A DNA stretch of 49,098 nt from Vicinamibacterales bacterium (lineage in GTDB: Bacteria; Acidobacteriota; Vicinamibacteria; Vicinamibacterales; UBA2999): positions 1 through 49,098 of the forward strand of contig JAUXWO010000012.1 of NCBI GenBank assembly GCA_030680175.1. The letters are read 5' to 3'. How positions within the stretch are numbered: position 1 is the first letter of the stretch; the number at the start of each line of letters is the position of its first letter. Positions 42,301 through 49,098 of the stretch are shown here, piece by piece. The position numbers and the translations under genes were made by a program. The notes below the pieces were generated by a model, which saw only the letters and a program-made list of their open reading frames with translations, did no database searches and had not been told where the DNA came from.

Positions 42301-42931
42301 GCAGGTAGTGCACGTCGTTGGTGCACACGAGCGGCATGTTCAGGTCGCGGGCGATGGGCACGAGCCCCGTGTTGACGATCCGCTGCTCCTCGATGCCCTG
42401 GAACTGCATCTCGAGGAAGAAGTTCCCCTCGCCCAGGATGTCGCGGTACGTGGCGGCGGCCGCCAGCGCCTTCTTCGCCTGGTCCATGCGGATCTCGCTC
42501 GCCACCTCCCCTTTCAGGCAGCTGCTGAGCCCGATGATCCCCTCGGCGTGCTGCGCGAGCAGTTCCTTGTCGATCCGCGGCTTGTAGTAGAACCCCTCGG
42601 TGAAGCCCGACGACACCAGCTTGATCAGGTTCTTGAAGCCGACGGCGTTCTCGGCCAGGAGCACGAGGTGGTTGGCCGTCTCGCCCGGCTGCCCGCTGCG
42701 GTCCTGCCGGGCTCCGGGGGCCACATAGACCTCGCACCCGAGGATCGGGTTGATGCCCCGCTTCCGCGCCGCGTCATGAAACGCCACTGCCGAGAACATG
42801 TTCCCGTGCTCGGTCACCGCGAGCGCCGGCATCTTCAGGCGCACCGCCTCGTCGAGCAGCTCGTCGATCCGGCACGCGCCGTCGAGCAACGAGTATTCGG
42901 TGTGCAGGTGCAGGTGGACGAAATCAGACAT
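39395..42931 (-). CDS. dnaE: DNA polymerase III subunit alpha
   Basis: A 1178-residue replicative polymerase of the DnaE1 type. A PHP domain (start HLHLHTEYSLLDGA) is followed by the polymerase core with GPGRGSAAGSLVAW, the catalytic PDIDVDFCERRR and NAGVHAAGVVIAP. The C-terminal part has HhH and OB-fold regions (VGGIVAGFRPLKTKKGDRMGVF stretch). Its upstream region is a repeat-rich gap with no obvious promoter. Confidence 0.96.
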   Translation of the reverse strand: MSDFVHLHLHTEYSLLDGACRIDELLDEAVRLKMPALAVTEHGNMFSAVAFHDAARKRGINPILGCEVYVAPGARQDRSGQPGETANHLVLLAENAVGFKNLIKLVSSGFTEGFYYKPRIDKELLAQHAEGIIGLSSCLKGEVASEIRMDQAKKALAAAATYRDILGEGNFFLEMQFQGIEEQRIVNTGLVPIARDLNMPLVCTNDVHYLHQDDHKPHDILLCIGTGKSVHDEKRLKYHGDQFFLKTGAQMAEIFKDHPEALRNTMRIAERCNVTIPSGENHLPNFEVPEGFTLDDYFEHIAREGFAERRERLRAAEADGTLRRPLSEYEQRLAYEIDVIKRMGYPGYFMIVWDFIRYAREQGIPVGPGRGSAAGSLVAWAMRITDVDPMHYDLLFERFLNPERVSLPDIDVDFCERRRGEVIEYVTRKYGRENVSQIITFGTMKAKAVIRDVGRAMDLAYAEVDRIAKQIPAALDMTLEKALAENPVLRDMRDKDPRVKDLLDMGKRLEGMSRNAGVHAAGVVIAPGPISDYAPLYKSNRDEITTQWAMKEVERVGLLKMDFLGLSTLTLIQDALSEIKRTEAFDLDIDHVPLDDQKTYQLFADGQTYGIFQFESSGMRDILRKAKPQRLDDLIAMNALYRPGPLKSGMVDDFIARKQGKSEVKYELAALEPILADTYGVIAYQEQVMRIASVLGGFSLGQSDVLRKAMGKKDPAVMAKQREAFMEGARGKGINEKKARKIFDLMEYFAGYGFNKSHSTAYAFLAYQTAYLKANYPRHFAAALLTIEAANTDKLALYIGECRDRGIAVLPPDINESQLHFTVVPEGVRFGLTAIKGLGEGAIRAILEVRARIGRLTSLHQLCEELDLRVANKRVFEALVKSGACDGLIPQGVHLNTGRAVLFAVIDSAIEHGNRVQRDRDRGQADLFGGGDGGEGGDGDLTIIRLPAAAAWSEMELLAHEKDSLGLYLSGHPVDRFAADLQAFGARSVGDLMLAELPAPEDGTPGRLLLEDVSVGGIVAGFRPLKTKKGDRMGVFSLEDHHGSVEVVVFPEPFARYGALIENGQLVLVRGKFERDEESSRYQANELSRLESLRERLAKGVRIHLDATAHSRATVEALWDLLLRHQGDRPVVFEMDVPGPERRLRVRADVTQQLRVRPSEQFIAEVEQLCGTGAVTLR

Positions 42932-42953
42932 GGAACAACATAGCCAGGGGGAA

Positions 42954-43117
42954 TCTGGTGATCTCGTGATGTGGTGATCTGGTGATGGGATGTGCGATGT
43001 TCACATCGAACGACCTATCTGGTGATCAAACGATCTATCTGGCGTTCAGCAGATACATCGCACATCGCCACATCGTGGCATCCGATCATCACATCACCAC
43101 ATCACGAGGTCACCAGA
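42954..43117. repeat. Long-armed palindrome of GTGATCTGGTGAT-type repeats
   Basis: The 25-bp arms at 42954-42978 and 43093-43117 match as inverted repeats at 24 positions. The unit GGTGAT recurs several times, and CACATCG/CGATGTG words extend the symmetry inwards. It fills most of the gap between guaA and dnaE, is less GC-rich than its surroundings and has no coding sense. Confidence 0.75.
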
Positions 43118-43118
43118 T

Positions 43119-43152
43119 GATCTATCTATCTGCCTATCTATCTATCTATCTA
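43119..43152. repeat. ATCT tetranucleotide microsatellite reaching the guaA stop codon
   Basis: About eight ATCT units with one TGCC interruption run from 43119 to 43152. The last bases form the TAG stop of guaA on the minus strand. Length change by slippage would alter only the sequence after the stop. Confidence 0.8.
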
Positions 43153-44691
43153 CTCCCATTCGATCGTCGAGGGCGGCTTCGAGGAGATGTCGTACACGAC
43201 GCGGTTGATGCCCTTCACCTCGTTGACGATCCGCGACGAGATCACGGCGAGCAGGTCGTGCGGCAGGCGCGCCCAGTCGGCGGTCATGCCGTCGAGGCTC
43301 TCCACCGCGCGGATGGCGATGGTGAACTCGTACGTCCGTTCGTCGCCCATCACGCCCACGCTCTGCACGGGCAGCAGCACGGCGAAGCTCTGCCAGAGCC
43401 GCTCGTACCAGCCCGCGCGGCGCACCTCCTCCGCCACAATCGCATCCGCGCGCTGCAGCAGCGTCAGCTTCGGCCGCGAGATGGGGCCGAGCAGGCGGAC
43501 CGCCAGGCCGGGGCCGGGGAACGGCTGGCGGACCAGGAACTCCTTGTCGATGCCGAGGTCCGCGCCCACGCGCCGCACCTCGTCCTTGAAGAGCTCGCGC
43601 AGCGGCTCGACGAGCGTGAAGCGCATGCGCTCCGGCAGGCCGCCCACGTTGTGGTGGCTCTTGATCGTGGCCGACGGGCCGCGCACCGACACCGACTCGA
43701 TCACATCCGGGTAGAGCGTGCCCTGCGCCAGGAAATCGAAGTCGCCCAGCGCGCGCGCCTTCTCCTCGAACACATCGATGAACGTCGCGCCGATGATCTT
43801 GCGCTTCTGCTCGGGATCCGCGATGCCCTCGAGCCGGTCCAGGAAGAGGTCCGTGGCGTCGACGAACTCCACCGGCAACTGGAGCTTCTTGTAGCGGGTG
43901 TTGACCTGTGCGGCTTCGTTCAGCCGCAGCAGCCCGTTGTCGACGAAGATGCACGTCAACTGCTCGCCCACCGCGCGGTGGATGAGCGTCGCGGCCACGG
44001 TCGAGTCCACGCCCCCGCTGAGGGCGCAGACGACGCGCTTGCGGCCGACGGCCTCGCGGATCCGCTCGGTCGCCTCCTCGATGAACGACCGCGTCGTCCA
44101 GTCGCCGGTGCAGCCGCAGACGTCGTACGCGAAGTTCCGGAGGAGGGCCTCCCCCTTCTCGGTGTGCGCCACCTCGGGATGGAACAGCAGCGCGTAGTAG
44201 CCGCGCGCGGCATCCTCCATCGCCGCGACCGGCGCGTTGGAACTCGTCGCCACCACGTCGAAGCCGGCGGGGGCCGCCGCCACGAAGTCGCCGTGGCTCG
44301 CCCACACCCGCAGCGAGGCCGGCAGCGAGTTGAAGAGCCGCGTCGGCGGGCCGTCGACGACGTGCACCTCCGCGTGCCCGAACTCGCGATGCGGCGCGCT
44401 CCCGACCTCGCCGCCCAGCACGTCGGTCATCAGCTGCATGCCGTAGCAGATCCCAAGCGTCGGCAACCCGAGGTCGAAGACCCCGCGGTCCGGCTTCGGC
44501 GCCTCGGCGTCCGAGACGCTCCGTGGGCCCCCGGACAGGATGATCCCCACCGGCCGCTTCTCCTTGATCTGAGCGAGCGGCGTGTTGAAGGGCAGGACTT
44601 CCGTGTACACGGACAGTTCGCGCAGCCGGCGCGCGATCAACTGCGTGAACTGCGAGCCAAAATCAAGGACGAGAATGGTTTGATGGGCCAC
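43150..44691 (-). CDS. guaA: GMP synthase (glutamine-hydrolysing)
   Basis: A 513-residue enzyme converting XMP to GMP. The N-terminal class I amidotransferase (about 1-195) has GICYGMQ (catalytic Cys) and a His/Glu pair in [11 protein letters not shown]. The ATP pyrophosphatase domain has the P-loop SGGVDSTV (about 225), and a C-terminal dimerisation domain ends KPPSTIEWE. It is the first gene of a long minus-strand run. Confidence 0.96.
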   Translation of the reverse strand: MAHQTILVLDFGSQFTQLIARRLRELSVYTEVLPFNTPLAQIKEKRPVGIILSGGPRSVSDAEAPKPDRGVFDLGLPTLGICYGMQLMTDVLGGEVGSAPHREFGHAEVHVVDGPPTRLFNSLPASLRVWASHGDFVAAAPAGFDVVATSSNAPVAAMEDAARGYYALLFHPEVAHTEKGEALLRNFAYDVCGCTGDWTTRSFIEEATERIREAVGRKRVVCALSGGVDSTVAATLIHRAVGEQLTCIFVDNGLLRLNEAAQVNTRYKKLQLPVEFVDATDLFLDRLEGIADPEQKRKIIGATFIDVFEEKARALGDFDFLAQGTLYPDVIESVSVRGPSATIKSHHNVGGLPERMRFTLVEPLRELFKDEVRRVGADLGIDKEFLVRQPFPGPGLAVRLLGPISRPKLTLLQRADAIVAEEVRRAGWYERLWQSFAVLLPVQSVGVMGDERTYEFTIAIRAVESLDGMTADWARLPHDLLAVISSRIVNEVKGINRVVYDISSKPPSTIEWE

Positions 44692-44742
44692 GATTTTCCG
44701 GGATGGGGGTGACGAGTCCCGTCACTGCGGCGGGAAGTCGCT

Positions 44743-44748
44743 ATTATA
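44743..44748 (-). promoter_or_regulatory. Consensus -10 box upstream of guaA
   Basis: On the minus strand TATAAT lies about 50 bases before the guaA ATG. No good -35 is seen at the right distance, so this is weakly supported. Confidence 0.35.
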
Positions 44749-44783
44749 GCGGGGTGTCCCCGGCACGCACCACTAGTGGAGTG

Positions 44784-44834
44784 TATCGACTGAAGCGGTA
44801 CTAGCAGATGCAGGTCGTACCTCTTCAGTCGATA
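44784..44834. repeat. 18-bp-arm hairpin around the start codon of the PQQ-propeller gene
   Basis: The arms TATCGACTGAAGCGGTAC (44784-44801) and GTACCTCTTCAGTCGATA (44817-44834) pair at 17 of 18 positions. The 15-base loop contains the ATG at 44808. A related unit occurs at 3701-3726. It may be a mobile palindrome or a translation control element. Confidence 0.75.
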
Positions 44835-46010
44835 TACGCCCCTCGATATGCGGTTCTCGGCGTCGTGCTTGCCGTGCTGCTGGCGGCCCCGGCGCTCGGG
44901 CAGACGCCCGCCGCCGCCCCGACCAGCCTGCTGACCGCCGGGCACATGGATCCCCGCTGGTCCGCGGCGCTCGACGCCGCCCTCGAAACACCCCCCGCCT
45001 TCGACGCCGGCGCCCTCTATCTCCCGCTGCGCGGCGGGCGGCTGGTCGCCGTGGAGCTGACCACCGGGGAGACGCGCTGGTCGCGGGACCGCGTGAGCGA
45101 CGCACGGCCGGCGACCGGGGATGGGCTGGTGTTCGTGGCCGGCTCAGGCACGCTGGCCGCCCTGGATGCCGTCAGCGGCGACGTCCGCTGGGAGACGGCC
45201 GTCGCCACGCGCGTCGTGGCGCCGCTCTACTGGGACACGGGCTGGCTCATCGTGTCGGTGGAGGGCGGCGACCTGCTGGCGCTCCGCGCGAGCGATGGCG
45301 AGCTGCTGTGGCGCCAGCCGCTCGGCGCGCCCCTGTCCGCGCTGCCCGCGCCCGCGCTCGACCGGCTCTACCTCGGGCTCACCGACCGCCGCGTGGTCGC
45401 GGTCGATCTCGCCACGGGCGCGCCGATCTGGACGCGGGAGATGGAGGGCGTGGCCACGGGGCTGCTCGCGCTCGACGAGCAGCTCATCGTCGGCTCGAGC
45501 GCACGCGCCATCTACAGCTTCTCCCTTCGCACCGCGCGACAGCGCTGGCGGTGGCGGCTCGGCGCCGGCGTGCTCGGCGCGCCCGTGGCGAACGAGTCCC
45601 GGGTCTTCTTCGCGACGCTGGACAACACGGTGCGCGCCATCGAGCGCAGCAACGGACACCTCGCCTGGCGCCAGGGCCTGCCGTCCCGGCCGGCCGGCGC
45701 GCCGCTGCTCATCGACGGCCACGTGCTGGTCCCGCTGCTCTCCACCGAGATGCGCGGCTACGACGCGGCGCGCGGACGGCAGGCGTTCCTGGTGACGGCG
45801 GCGGGCGAAGCCGGCGCGAGCCCGCACGTCAGGCCCGACGCGAGAGCGACGGGGGCGCGGCTCATCACCATCACGCTCGATGGCCGGGTGCAGGCCTTCG
45901 GTCCGCGCATCGAGCCGATGCCGGTGCCGCTCGATGTCCTGCCGGGCGTCCCCGTCCCGGGCGAAGCGCCGCCTCCCCCGCCTGCGCAGGGTCAGACGCC
46001 GTCGTCGTAG
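44808..46010 (+). CDS. Exported PQQ-like beta-propeller protein (BamB-like)
   Basis: A 400-residue protein. A signal peptide (hydrophobic residues 14-30, ending ALGQT) is followed by PQQ-type propeller repeats (about 55-365) with motifs LVAVELTTGETRWSRD, LAALDAVSGDVRWE, LLALRASDGELLWRQ and VVAVDLATGAPIWTRE. A Pro-rich tail ends the protein. BamB, a scaffold of outer-membrane protein assembly, has the same fold, but no lipobox is seen and no bam genes are nearby. The start codon lies in the loop of a strong hairpin; no other start keeps the full signal peptide. Its end overlaps the next, opposite gene by 19 bp. Confidence 0.8.
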   Translation: MQVVPLQSIYAPRYAVLGVVLAVLLAAPALGQTPAAAPTSLLTAGHMDPRWSAALDAALETPPAFDAGALYLPLRGGRLVAVELTTGETRWSRDRVSDARPATGDGLVFVAGSGTLAALDAVSGDVRWETAVATRVVAPLYWDTGWLIVSVEGGDLLALRASDGELLWRQPLGAPLSALPAPALDRLYLGLTDRRVVAVDLATGAPIWTREMEGVATGLLALDEQLIVGSSARAIYSFSLRTARQRWRWRLGAGVLGAPVANESRVFFATLDNTVRAIERSNGHLAWRQGLPSRPAGAPLLIDGHVLVPLLSTEMRGYDAARGRQAFLVTAAGEAGASPHVRPDARATGARLITITLDGRVQAFGPRIEPMPVPLDVLPGVPVPGEAPPPPPAQGQTPSS

Positions 46011-47218
46011 TGCGCGATGGCGGCCGCGAGGCGTGCCACGCCTTCGCGGATGCGCGCGGGCGTCGGCGCCGAGAACGACAGGCGCACGTAGTCGCCTCCC
46101 CCGCCGTCCACGTGGAAGGCCGCACCCGTCACGAAGCTCACCTTGTGCTCGAGGGCGATCGGGAACAGCCGGTCCGCCTGGCGGCCGTCACCGAGCCGCA
46201 CCCAGAGGAAGAAGCCGCCCCTCGGCCGCCGCCACGCCACCCGCGTCCCGAGCGCCGCCGTCAGCGACTCCTCCATCGTCGTCCGGCGTGCCTGGTACGC
46301 CTGTCGCAGACCCGGCGCGAGCCGGTCGACGATCCCGTCCGCCAGCGTGCGGTGGACGACGCGCTGATCGAAGACGCCGCTGCACAGGTCGGCGGCCTGC
46401 TTGGCCAGCTCCACGCGCGCGGCGATCGCCGGGGGCGCCACGAGCCACGCGACGCGGAAGCCGGGGACGAGCGTCTTCGAGATGCTGCCGAGATAGACGA
46501 CCCGCCCCTCGGTGTCATCCGCTTTCAAGGGCCGTGTGTCGGCGGCGGTGGCGCTGTCCTCGAAGTACAGGCTGCCGTACGGGTCGTCCTCGAGGATGAT
46601 GAGGTCGTGACGCGCCGCGACCGCGAGCAGCGCACGGCGGCGTGCGAGGCTCATCAGCAACCCTGACGGGTTCTGGAAGTTGGGCGTGAGGTAGACGACG
46701 CGGGCCCGCCGGCCCTCGCGCGCGAGGCGGACCAGCGCCTCCTCCAACGCCTCCGGGTTCATGCCGTCGTCGTCCTGCGCGACGCCCACGAGCGCGGCCT
46801 GGAGGTTGTGGAAGGCCGCGATGGCGCCGCTGTAGGTGGGGAGCTCCACGAGGACGACGTCCCCGGGGTCCAGCAGGACGCGTCCCGCCAGATCGAGGCC
46901 CTGCTGCGAGCCGGTCGTGACGACGCACATCTCGTGGGACACGGCGACGCCGGCGGACGCGAGCCTCGTCACGATCGCTTCGACCAGCGGCCGGTAGCCA
47001 CGGGTGGCGCCGTACTGGAGCACGGCCGGATCGCGCGAGCGCAGCAGGTCCGCTGCCACGCGCTCGAGGTCGTCCCAGGGGAAGAGGTCGGGCGAGGGCG
47101 ACCCGGCCGCAAACGACACCAGGTCGGGCACACGGGCGGACAGGACCCCGGCGGCGCGGATGGCGGATTCCTGAAAGCCCATCGCCGCACGCGAGAGATA
47201 ACGGTCGGGGGTGGTCAT
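45992..47218 (-). CDS. PLP-dependent aminotransferase, class I/II (LysN/MocR-type)
   Basis: A 408-residue enzyme. The PLP lysine is Lys248 in LGSISKTLVPGFRVAW. Other fold I features are TTGSQQGLDL, PTYSGA, YLTPNFQNPSG and LEDDPYG. It resembles 2-aminoadipate/kynurenine aminotransferases, or MocR regulators without their DNA-binding domain. The ATG at 47218 overlaps the upstream gene's stop by 4 bp, so both are probably one transcript. The substrate is not clear. Confidence 0.87.
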   Translation of the reverse strand: MTTPDRYLSRAAMGFQESAIRAAGVLSARVPDLVSFAAGSPSPDLFPWDDLERVAADLLRSRDPAVLQYGATRGYRPLVEAIVTRLASAGVAVSHEMCVVTTGSQQGLDLAGRVLLDPGDVVLVELPTYSGAIAAFHNLQAALVGVAQDDDGMNPEALEEALVRLAREGRRARVVYLTPNFQNPSGLLMSLARRRALLAVAARHDLIILEDDPYGSLYFEDSATAADTRPLKADDTEGRVVYLGSISKTLVPGFRVAWLVAPPAIAARVELAKQAADLCSGVFDQRVVHRTLADGIVDRLAPGLRQAYQARRTTMEESLTAALGTRVAWRRPRGGFFLWVRLGDGRQADRLFPIALEHKVSFVTGAAFHVDGGGGDYVRLSFSAPTPARIREGVARLAAAIAHYDDGV

Positions 47219-48207
47219 GACGCTGCCTCCGGCGCGCGCCGCGCGCGAGGGATACGGCCGTCCCGCTGCCCCTCCCGGTACAGGTGGAGGTAGGCGACGA
47301 GCGCGGTCAGCCCGAGAAACTGGAAGACGATCCCGCGCAGGAGCCACGCCCCGGCCTGCAGCGGCACGGCCGCGAGTCCGACGATGGGCACGAACGCGAT
47401 GAGCCCGAGCGCCGCGGTCGCGAGAATCGACGCCGCCGTGGTGAGGACCACGAGCACGAGGGCCGCGGCAAAGACCGTCACGACGCCGAGCGTCGACCGG
47501 CGCAGCAGGGCCCAGACGCGTGTGGCCGCGCGCGCGACGCCGATGTCGTCGGCGCCGATGGCCATCTGCATCAACAGGTACAGCCAGTTGATGATCGTGA
47601 TGACGACGACGACCGCGGTGGAGGCGGCGGCCGCCACGAAGGGCCAGAGATCGCTGCCCGTCCACATCGGCCCGAAGACCAGCGCCACGTACCCCACCCC
47701 CACCAGCGCGTAGGCGGCGAAGAGCCAGACGCCGAGGACGAGGAACCGCGGGAACAGGCGGCGCACGCCGCTCGTGTAGCGATCCAGGCTGAACCGCTCG
47801 GCGCGCCGGATCGTCGCCAGGCGCAAGGGCGGCTGCTCGATCGGTCCGGCGGCCGCGTCCGCCTCGACGAGCACGGCCACGCTGCCGCTCTTCACCGCGA
47901 ACATGAACACGGACGCCCCGACGAGGACGACGCCCAGCGCGATCAGGAAGGCCGCGAGCGCGACGGGCTGTGCGAGCAGGACCGCGGCGAGCGTCGGGAC
48001 CACCTCGCGGGGATCCTGCCGCAGCAACTCCGCCGGATCGACGCCGACGAGGAGCATCACCAGCAGGATGCCGCCGACGATCGGGACGGCGACCAGCGTC
48101 TTGAAGACGGCATCGGCGACGAACTGCATCGCCACCAGCGGCCAGTTGGCCACGGTGACGAGCGCGCCGCGCTTGAGCGATCGCTTGAGGAGGGTGGATC
48201 GCGGCAT
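47215..48207 (-). CDS. Integral membrane protein of unknown function
   Basis: A 330-residue protein with about six hydrophobic segments (near residues 35-55, 75-105, 155-180, 195-220, 250-275 and 280-310) and a basic C-terminal end. I recognise no family motif. It precedes the aminotransferase with a 4-bp overlap. The ATG at 48207 starts MPRSTLLKRSLKRG; no ribosome binding site stands out, and the frame is open further upstream without recognisable protein. Confidence 0.7.
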   Translation of the reverse strand: MPRSTLLKRSLKRGALVTVANWPLVAMQFVADAVFKTLVAVPIVGGILLVMLLVGVDPAELLRQDPREVVPTLAAVLLAQPVALAAFLIALGVVLVGASVFMFAVKSGSVAVLVEADAAAGPIEQPPLRLATIRRAERFSLDRYTSGVRRLFPRFLVLGVWLFAAYALVGVGYVALVFGPMWTGSDLWPFVAAAASTAVVVVITIINWLYLLMQMAIGADDIGVARAATRVWALLRRSTLGVVTVFAAALVLVVLTTAASILATAALGLIAFVPIVGLAAVPLQAGAWLLRGIVFQFLGLTALVAYLHLYREGQRDGRIPRARRAPEAAS

Positions 48208-48331
48208 CGACGGGAGGGTTCGGGTACGGCCCGCGCCTGACCGACGGCGGCCGGGGCTGAACGCCACTATAGCATCGCGCCCGGCGCTGCTTGTCGCCGC
48301 CGGGGCACCCTGCGACAATGGCGTCATCCTG

Positions 48332-49098
48332 ATGCCCCGGTCCCCGTCGGTCCCGCACACGCTCGCGCGCCTGCTGCTGGTGGGCCTGGCGCTCGCGCTG
48401 GCGGGCGGCGCCCTGGGCTTGCTGTACGAACGCAGCTGGCTCGGCGCGGATGCCGCCGCCGCGCGCGCCGTGGTGGCGGCCGACGTCCAGGCCCAGTTTG
48501 CGGCCATCACCGCGCGCCTCCGCGCCGCCACCGCGGCGGCCACCGAGGATCCCGAGGCCATTCCGCGCGCCGCCTCGGGCGGTCCGGCGGCGGTGGCGGC
48601 GCTCTTCGCGCTGGCCGAGCGCGCCTCGCCGGCGGGCAGCGGCGTGGCGCTCACCCTCTACGGCGCTGACGGCGCCCCGCTCGCCTGGAGTGGACGGCCG
48701 TCGGTCCTGCCCGTGACCCGCGTGACGGGGCCGGCCGCGCTCTTCATGGTGCCGAGCCCCATCGGGCCGTGGCTCGTCAACGTGGACCCGGTCGTGGACG
48801 GCGCGGGCCGCCGGGTGGGATCGGTGGCCGCCGAGATCGCGCTGCCACTGGGACAGCTTCGTGTCGGGTCGGACGCCGAGGCGTATGAACTGCCGACCGC
48901 GGTCGTGCCGGTGCAACTCCGTCCGTACACCGGCAGCCTCCCGGCCGGCACCCCCGGCGCGATTGTCGTCACGGCGCCCGAGTCCGGGGCGCCGCTCGCG
49001 GTCATCGACGTGCCGGACGAGGCGCTCGACGCGGCCCGGGGCCGGTGGCGCGCGCGGCTGTGGGGCGCGGCGGCCGCGGGCGCGGCGCTGATCCTGCT
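48332..49098 (+). CDS. Start of a membrane sensor-like protein (partial, 3' end outside window)
   Basis: An open frame of 255 codons runs into the window end. It begins MPRSPSVPHTLARLLL, with a membrane helix at about residues 10-32. A periplasmic part of about 210 residues (Ala-rich helix, then LTLYGADGAPLAWSGR and PIGPWLVNVDP) follows, and a second hydrophobic segment starts at the very end (LWGAAAAGAALILL). This layout is that of a two-component sensor kinase or another membrane signalling protein. No catalytic domain is visible. It is divergent from the membrane protein gene. Confidence 0.65.
   Translation, partial: MPRSPSVPHTLARLLLVGLALALAGGALGLLYERSWLGADAAAARAVVAADVQAQFAAITARLRAATAAATEDPEAIPRAASGGPAAVAALFALAERASPAGSGVALTLYGADGAPLAWSGRPSVLPVTRVTGPAALFMVPSPIGPWLVNVDPVVDGAGRRVGSVAAEIALPLGQLRVGSDAEAYELPTAVVPVQLRPYTGSLPAGTPGAIVVTAPESGAPLAVIDVPDEALDAARGRWRARLWGAAAAGAALIL

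Noticed and set aside
38174-42943. Very long open frame (1589 codons) on the plus strand opposite dnaE and accA
   Set aside because: It is antisense to two certain genes. In DNA this rich in GC, stop codons are rare in such frames, and the translation is low-complexity Arg/Ala/Asp/Val text without any domain.
43119-43152. Phase-variation switch of guaA by the ATCT microsatellite
   Set aside because: The run lies after or at the stop codon, so a length change does not shift the coding frame.
1-49098. tRNA or rRNA genes
   Set aside because: I noticed no tRNA-like GTTCGA arm with matching acceptor stem and no rRNA stretch; a covariance search could still find a small RNA that I missed.
1-49098. 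Prophage, integrative element or defence island
   Set aside because: Apart from xerD and the small palindromes all genes are housekeeping or envelope genes; no capsid, relaxase, transposase or restriction gene is visible.

Overview
The window is a very GC-rich, gene-dense stretch of a diderm (Gram-negative) bacterial chromosome. It carries complete Tol-Pal genes, inner-membrane and bridge parts of the Lpt lipopolysaccharide export machine, type II secretion-like pseudopilins, sigma-54 and a regulatory PTS. The pseudopilin/cohesin-domain cluster, a single-chain LptF-LptG, an LptC-LptA-like giant protein and intergenic ACGAAGG-type repeats make an Acidobacteriota member (Vicinamibacteria-like) my best guess. 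That placement is inference from gene content, not from a marker comparison.

Layout. (1) 1-3695: end of a cohesin-domain (probably secretin) protein, two pseudopilins, a divergent Ig/PKD lipoprotein with a good sigma-70 promoter, and a third, odd pseudopilin. (2) 3911-10051: a cell-wall amino-sugar recovery neighbourhood, made of a sodium:solute symporter, a beta-lactamase-fold serine hydrolase, a GHL10 (DigH-like) glycosidase, NagB and MurQ. (3) 10159-15637: XerD recombinase, an exported PHP metallohydrolase and the fused LptF-LptG. (4) 15638-15923: an intergenic island with a REP-like hairpin and an excellent match to a 28-bp dif/Xer site, directly behind parB. (5) 15924-21247, minus strand: parB, parA (own promoter), bifunctional nuclease, miaB, recN. 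(6) 21416-26860, plus strand: tolQ-tolR-tolA-tolB-pal-cpoB, then ssb. (7) 27023-44691, all minus strand: guaA, dnaE, accA, recJ, lptC/A, lptB, rpoN, hpf, hprK, rapZ, EIIA-Man, HPr, EI and a cupin, many with overlapping ends that suggest coupled translation. (8) 44808-49098: a PQQ-propeller protein, an aminotransferase, a membrane protein and the start of a sensor-like protein cut by the window end.

The least ordinary content is between genes. Three long-armed palindromic repeats (5683-5892, 11088-11367, 26877-27016) share the same arms. Two of them carry a nearly identical 76-bp palindromic insert at the same point, while the third shows the uninterrupted site. A dif-like site lies next to parAB, although parAB is usually near the origin and dif near the terminus. 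An 18-bp-arm hairpin holds the start codon of the PQQ protein in its loop. Among the proteins, LptF-LptG and LptC-LptA are each single chains, so the inner-membrane and periplasmic parts of the Lpt bridge appear to be built from fused subunits.
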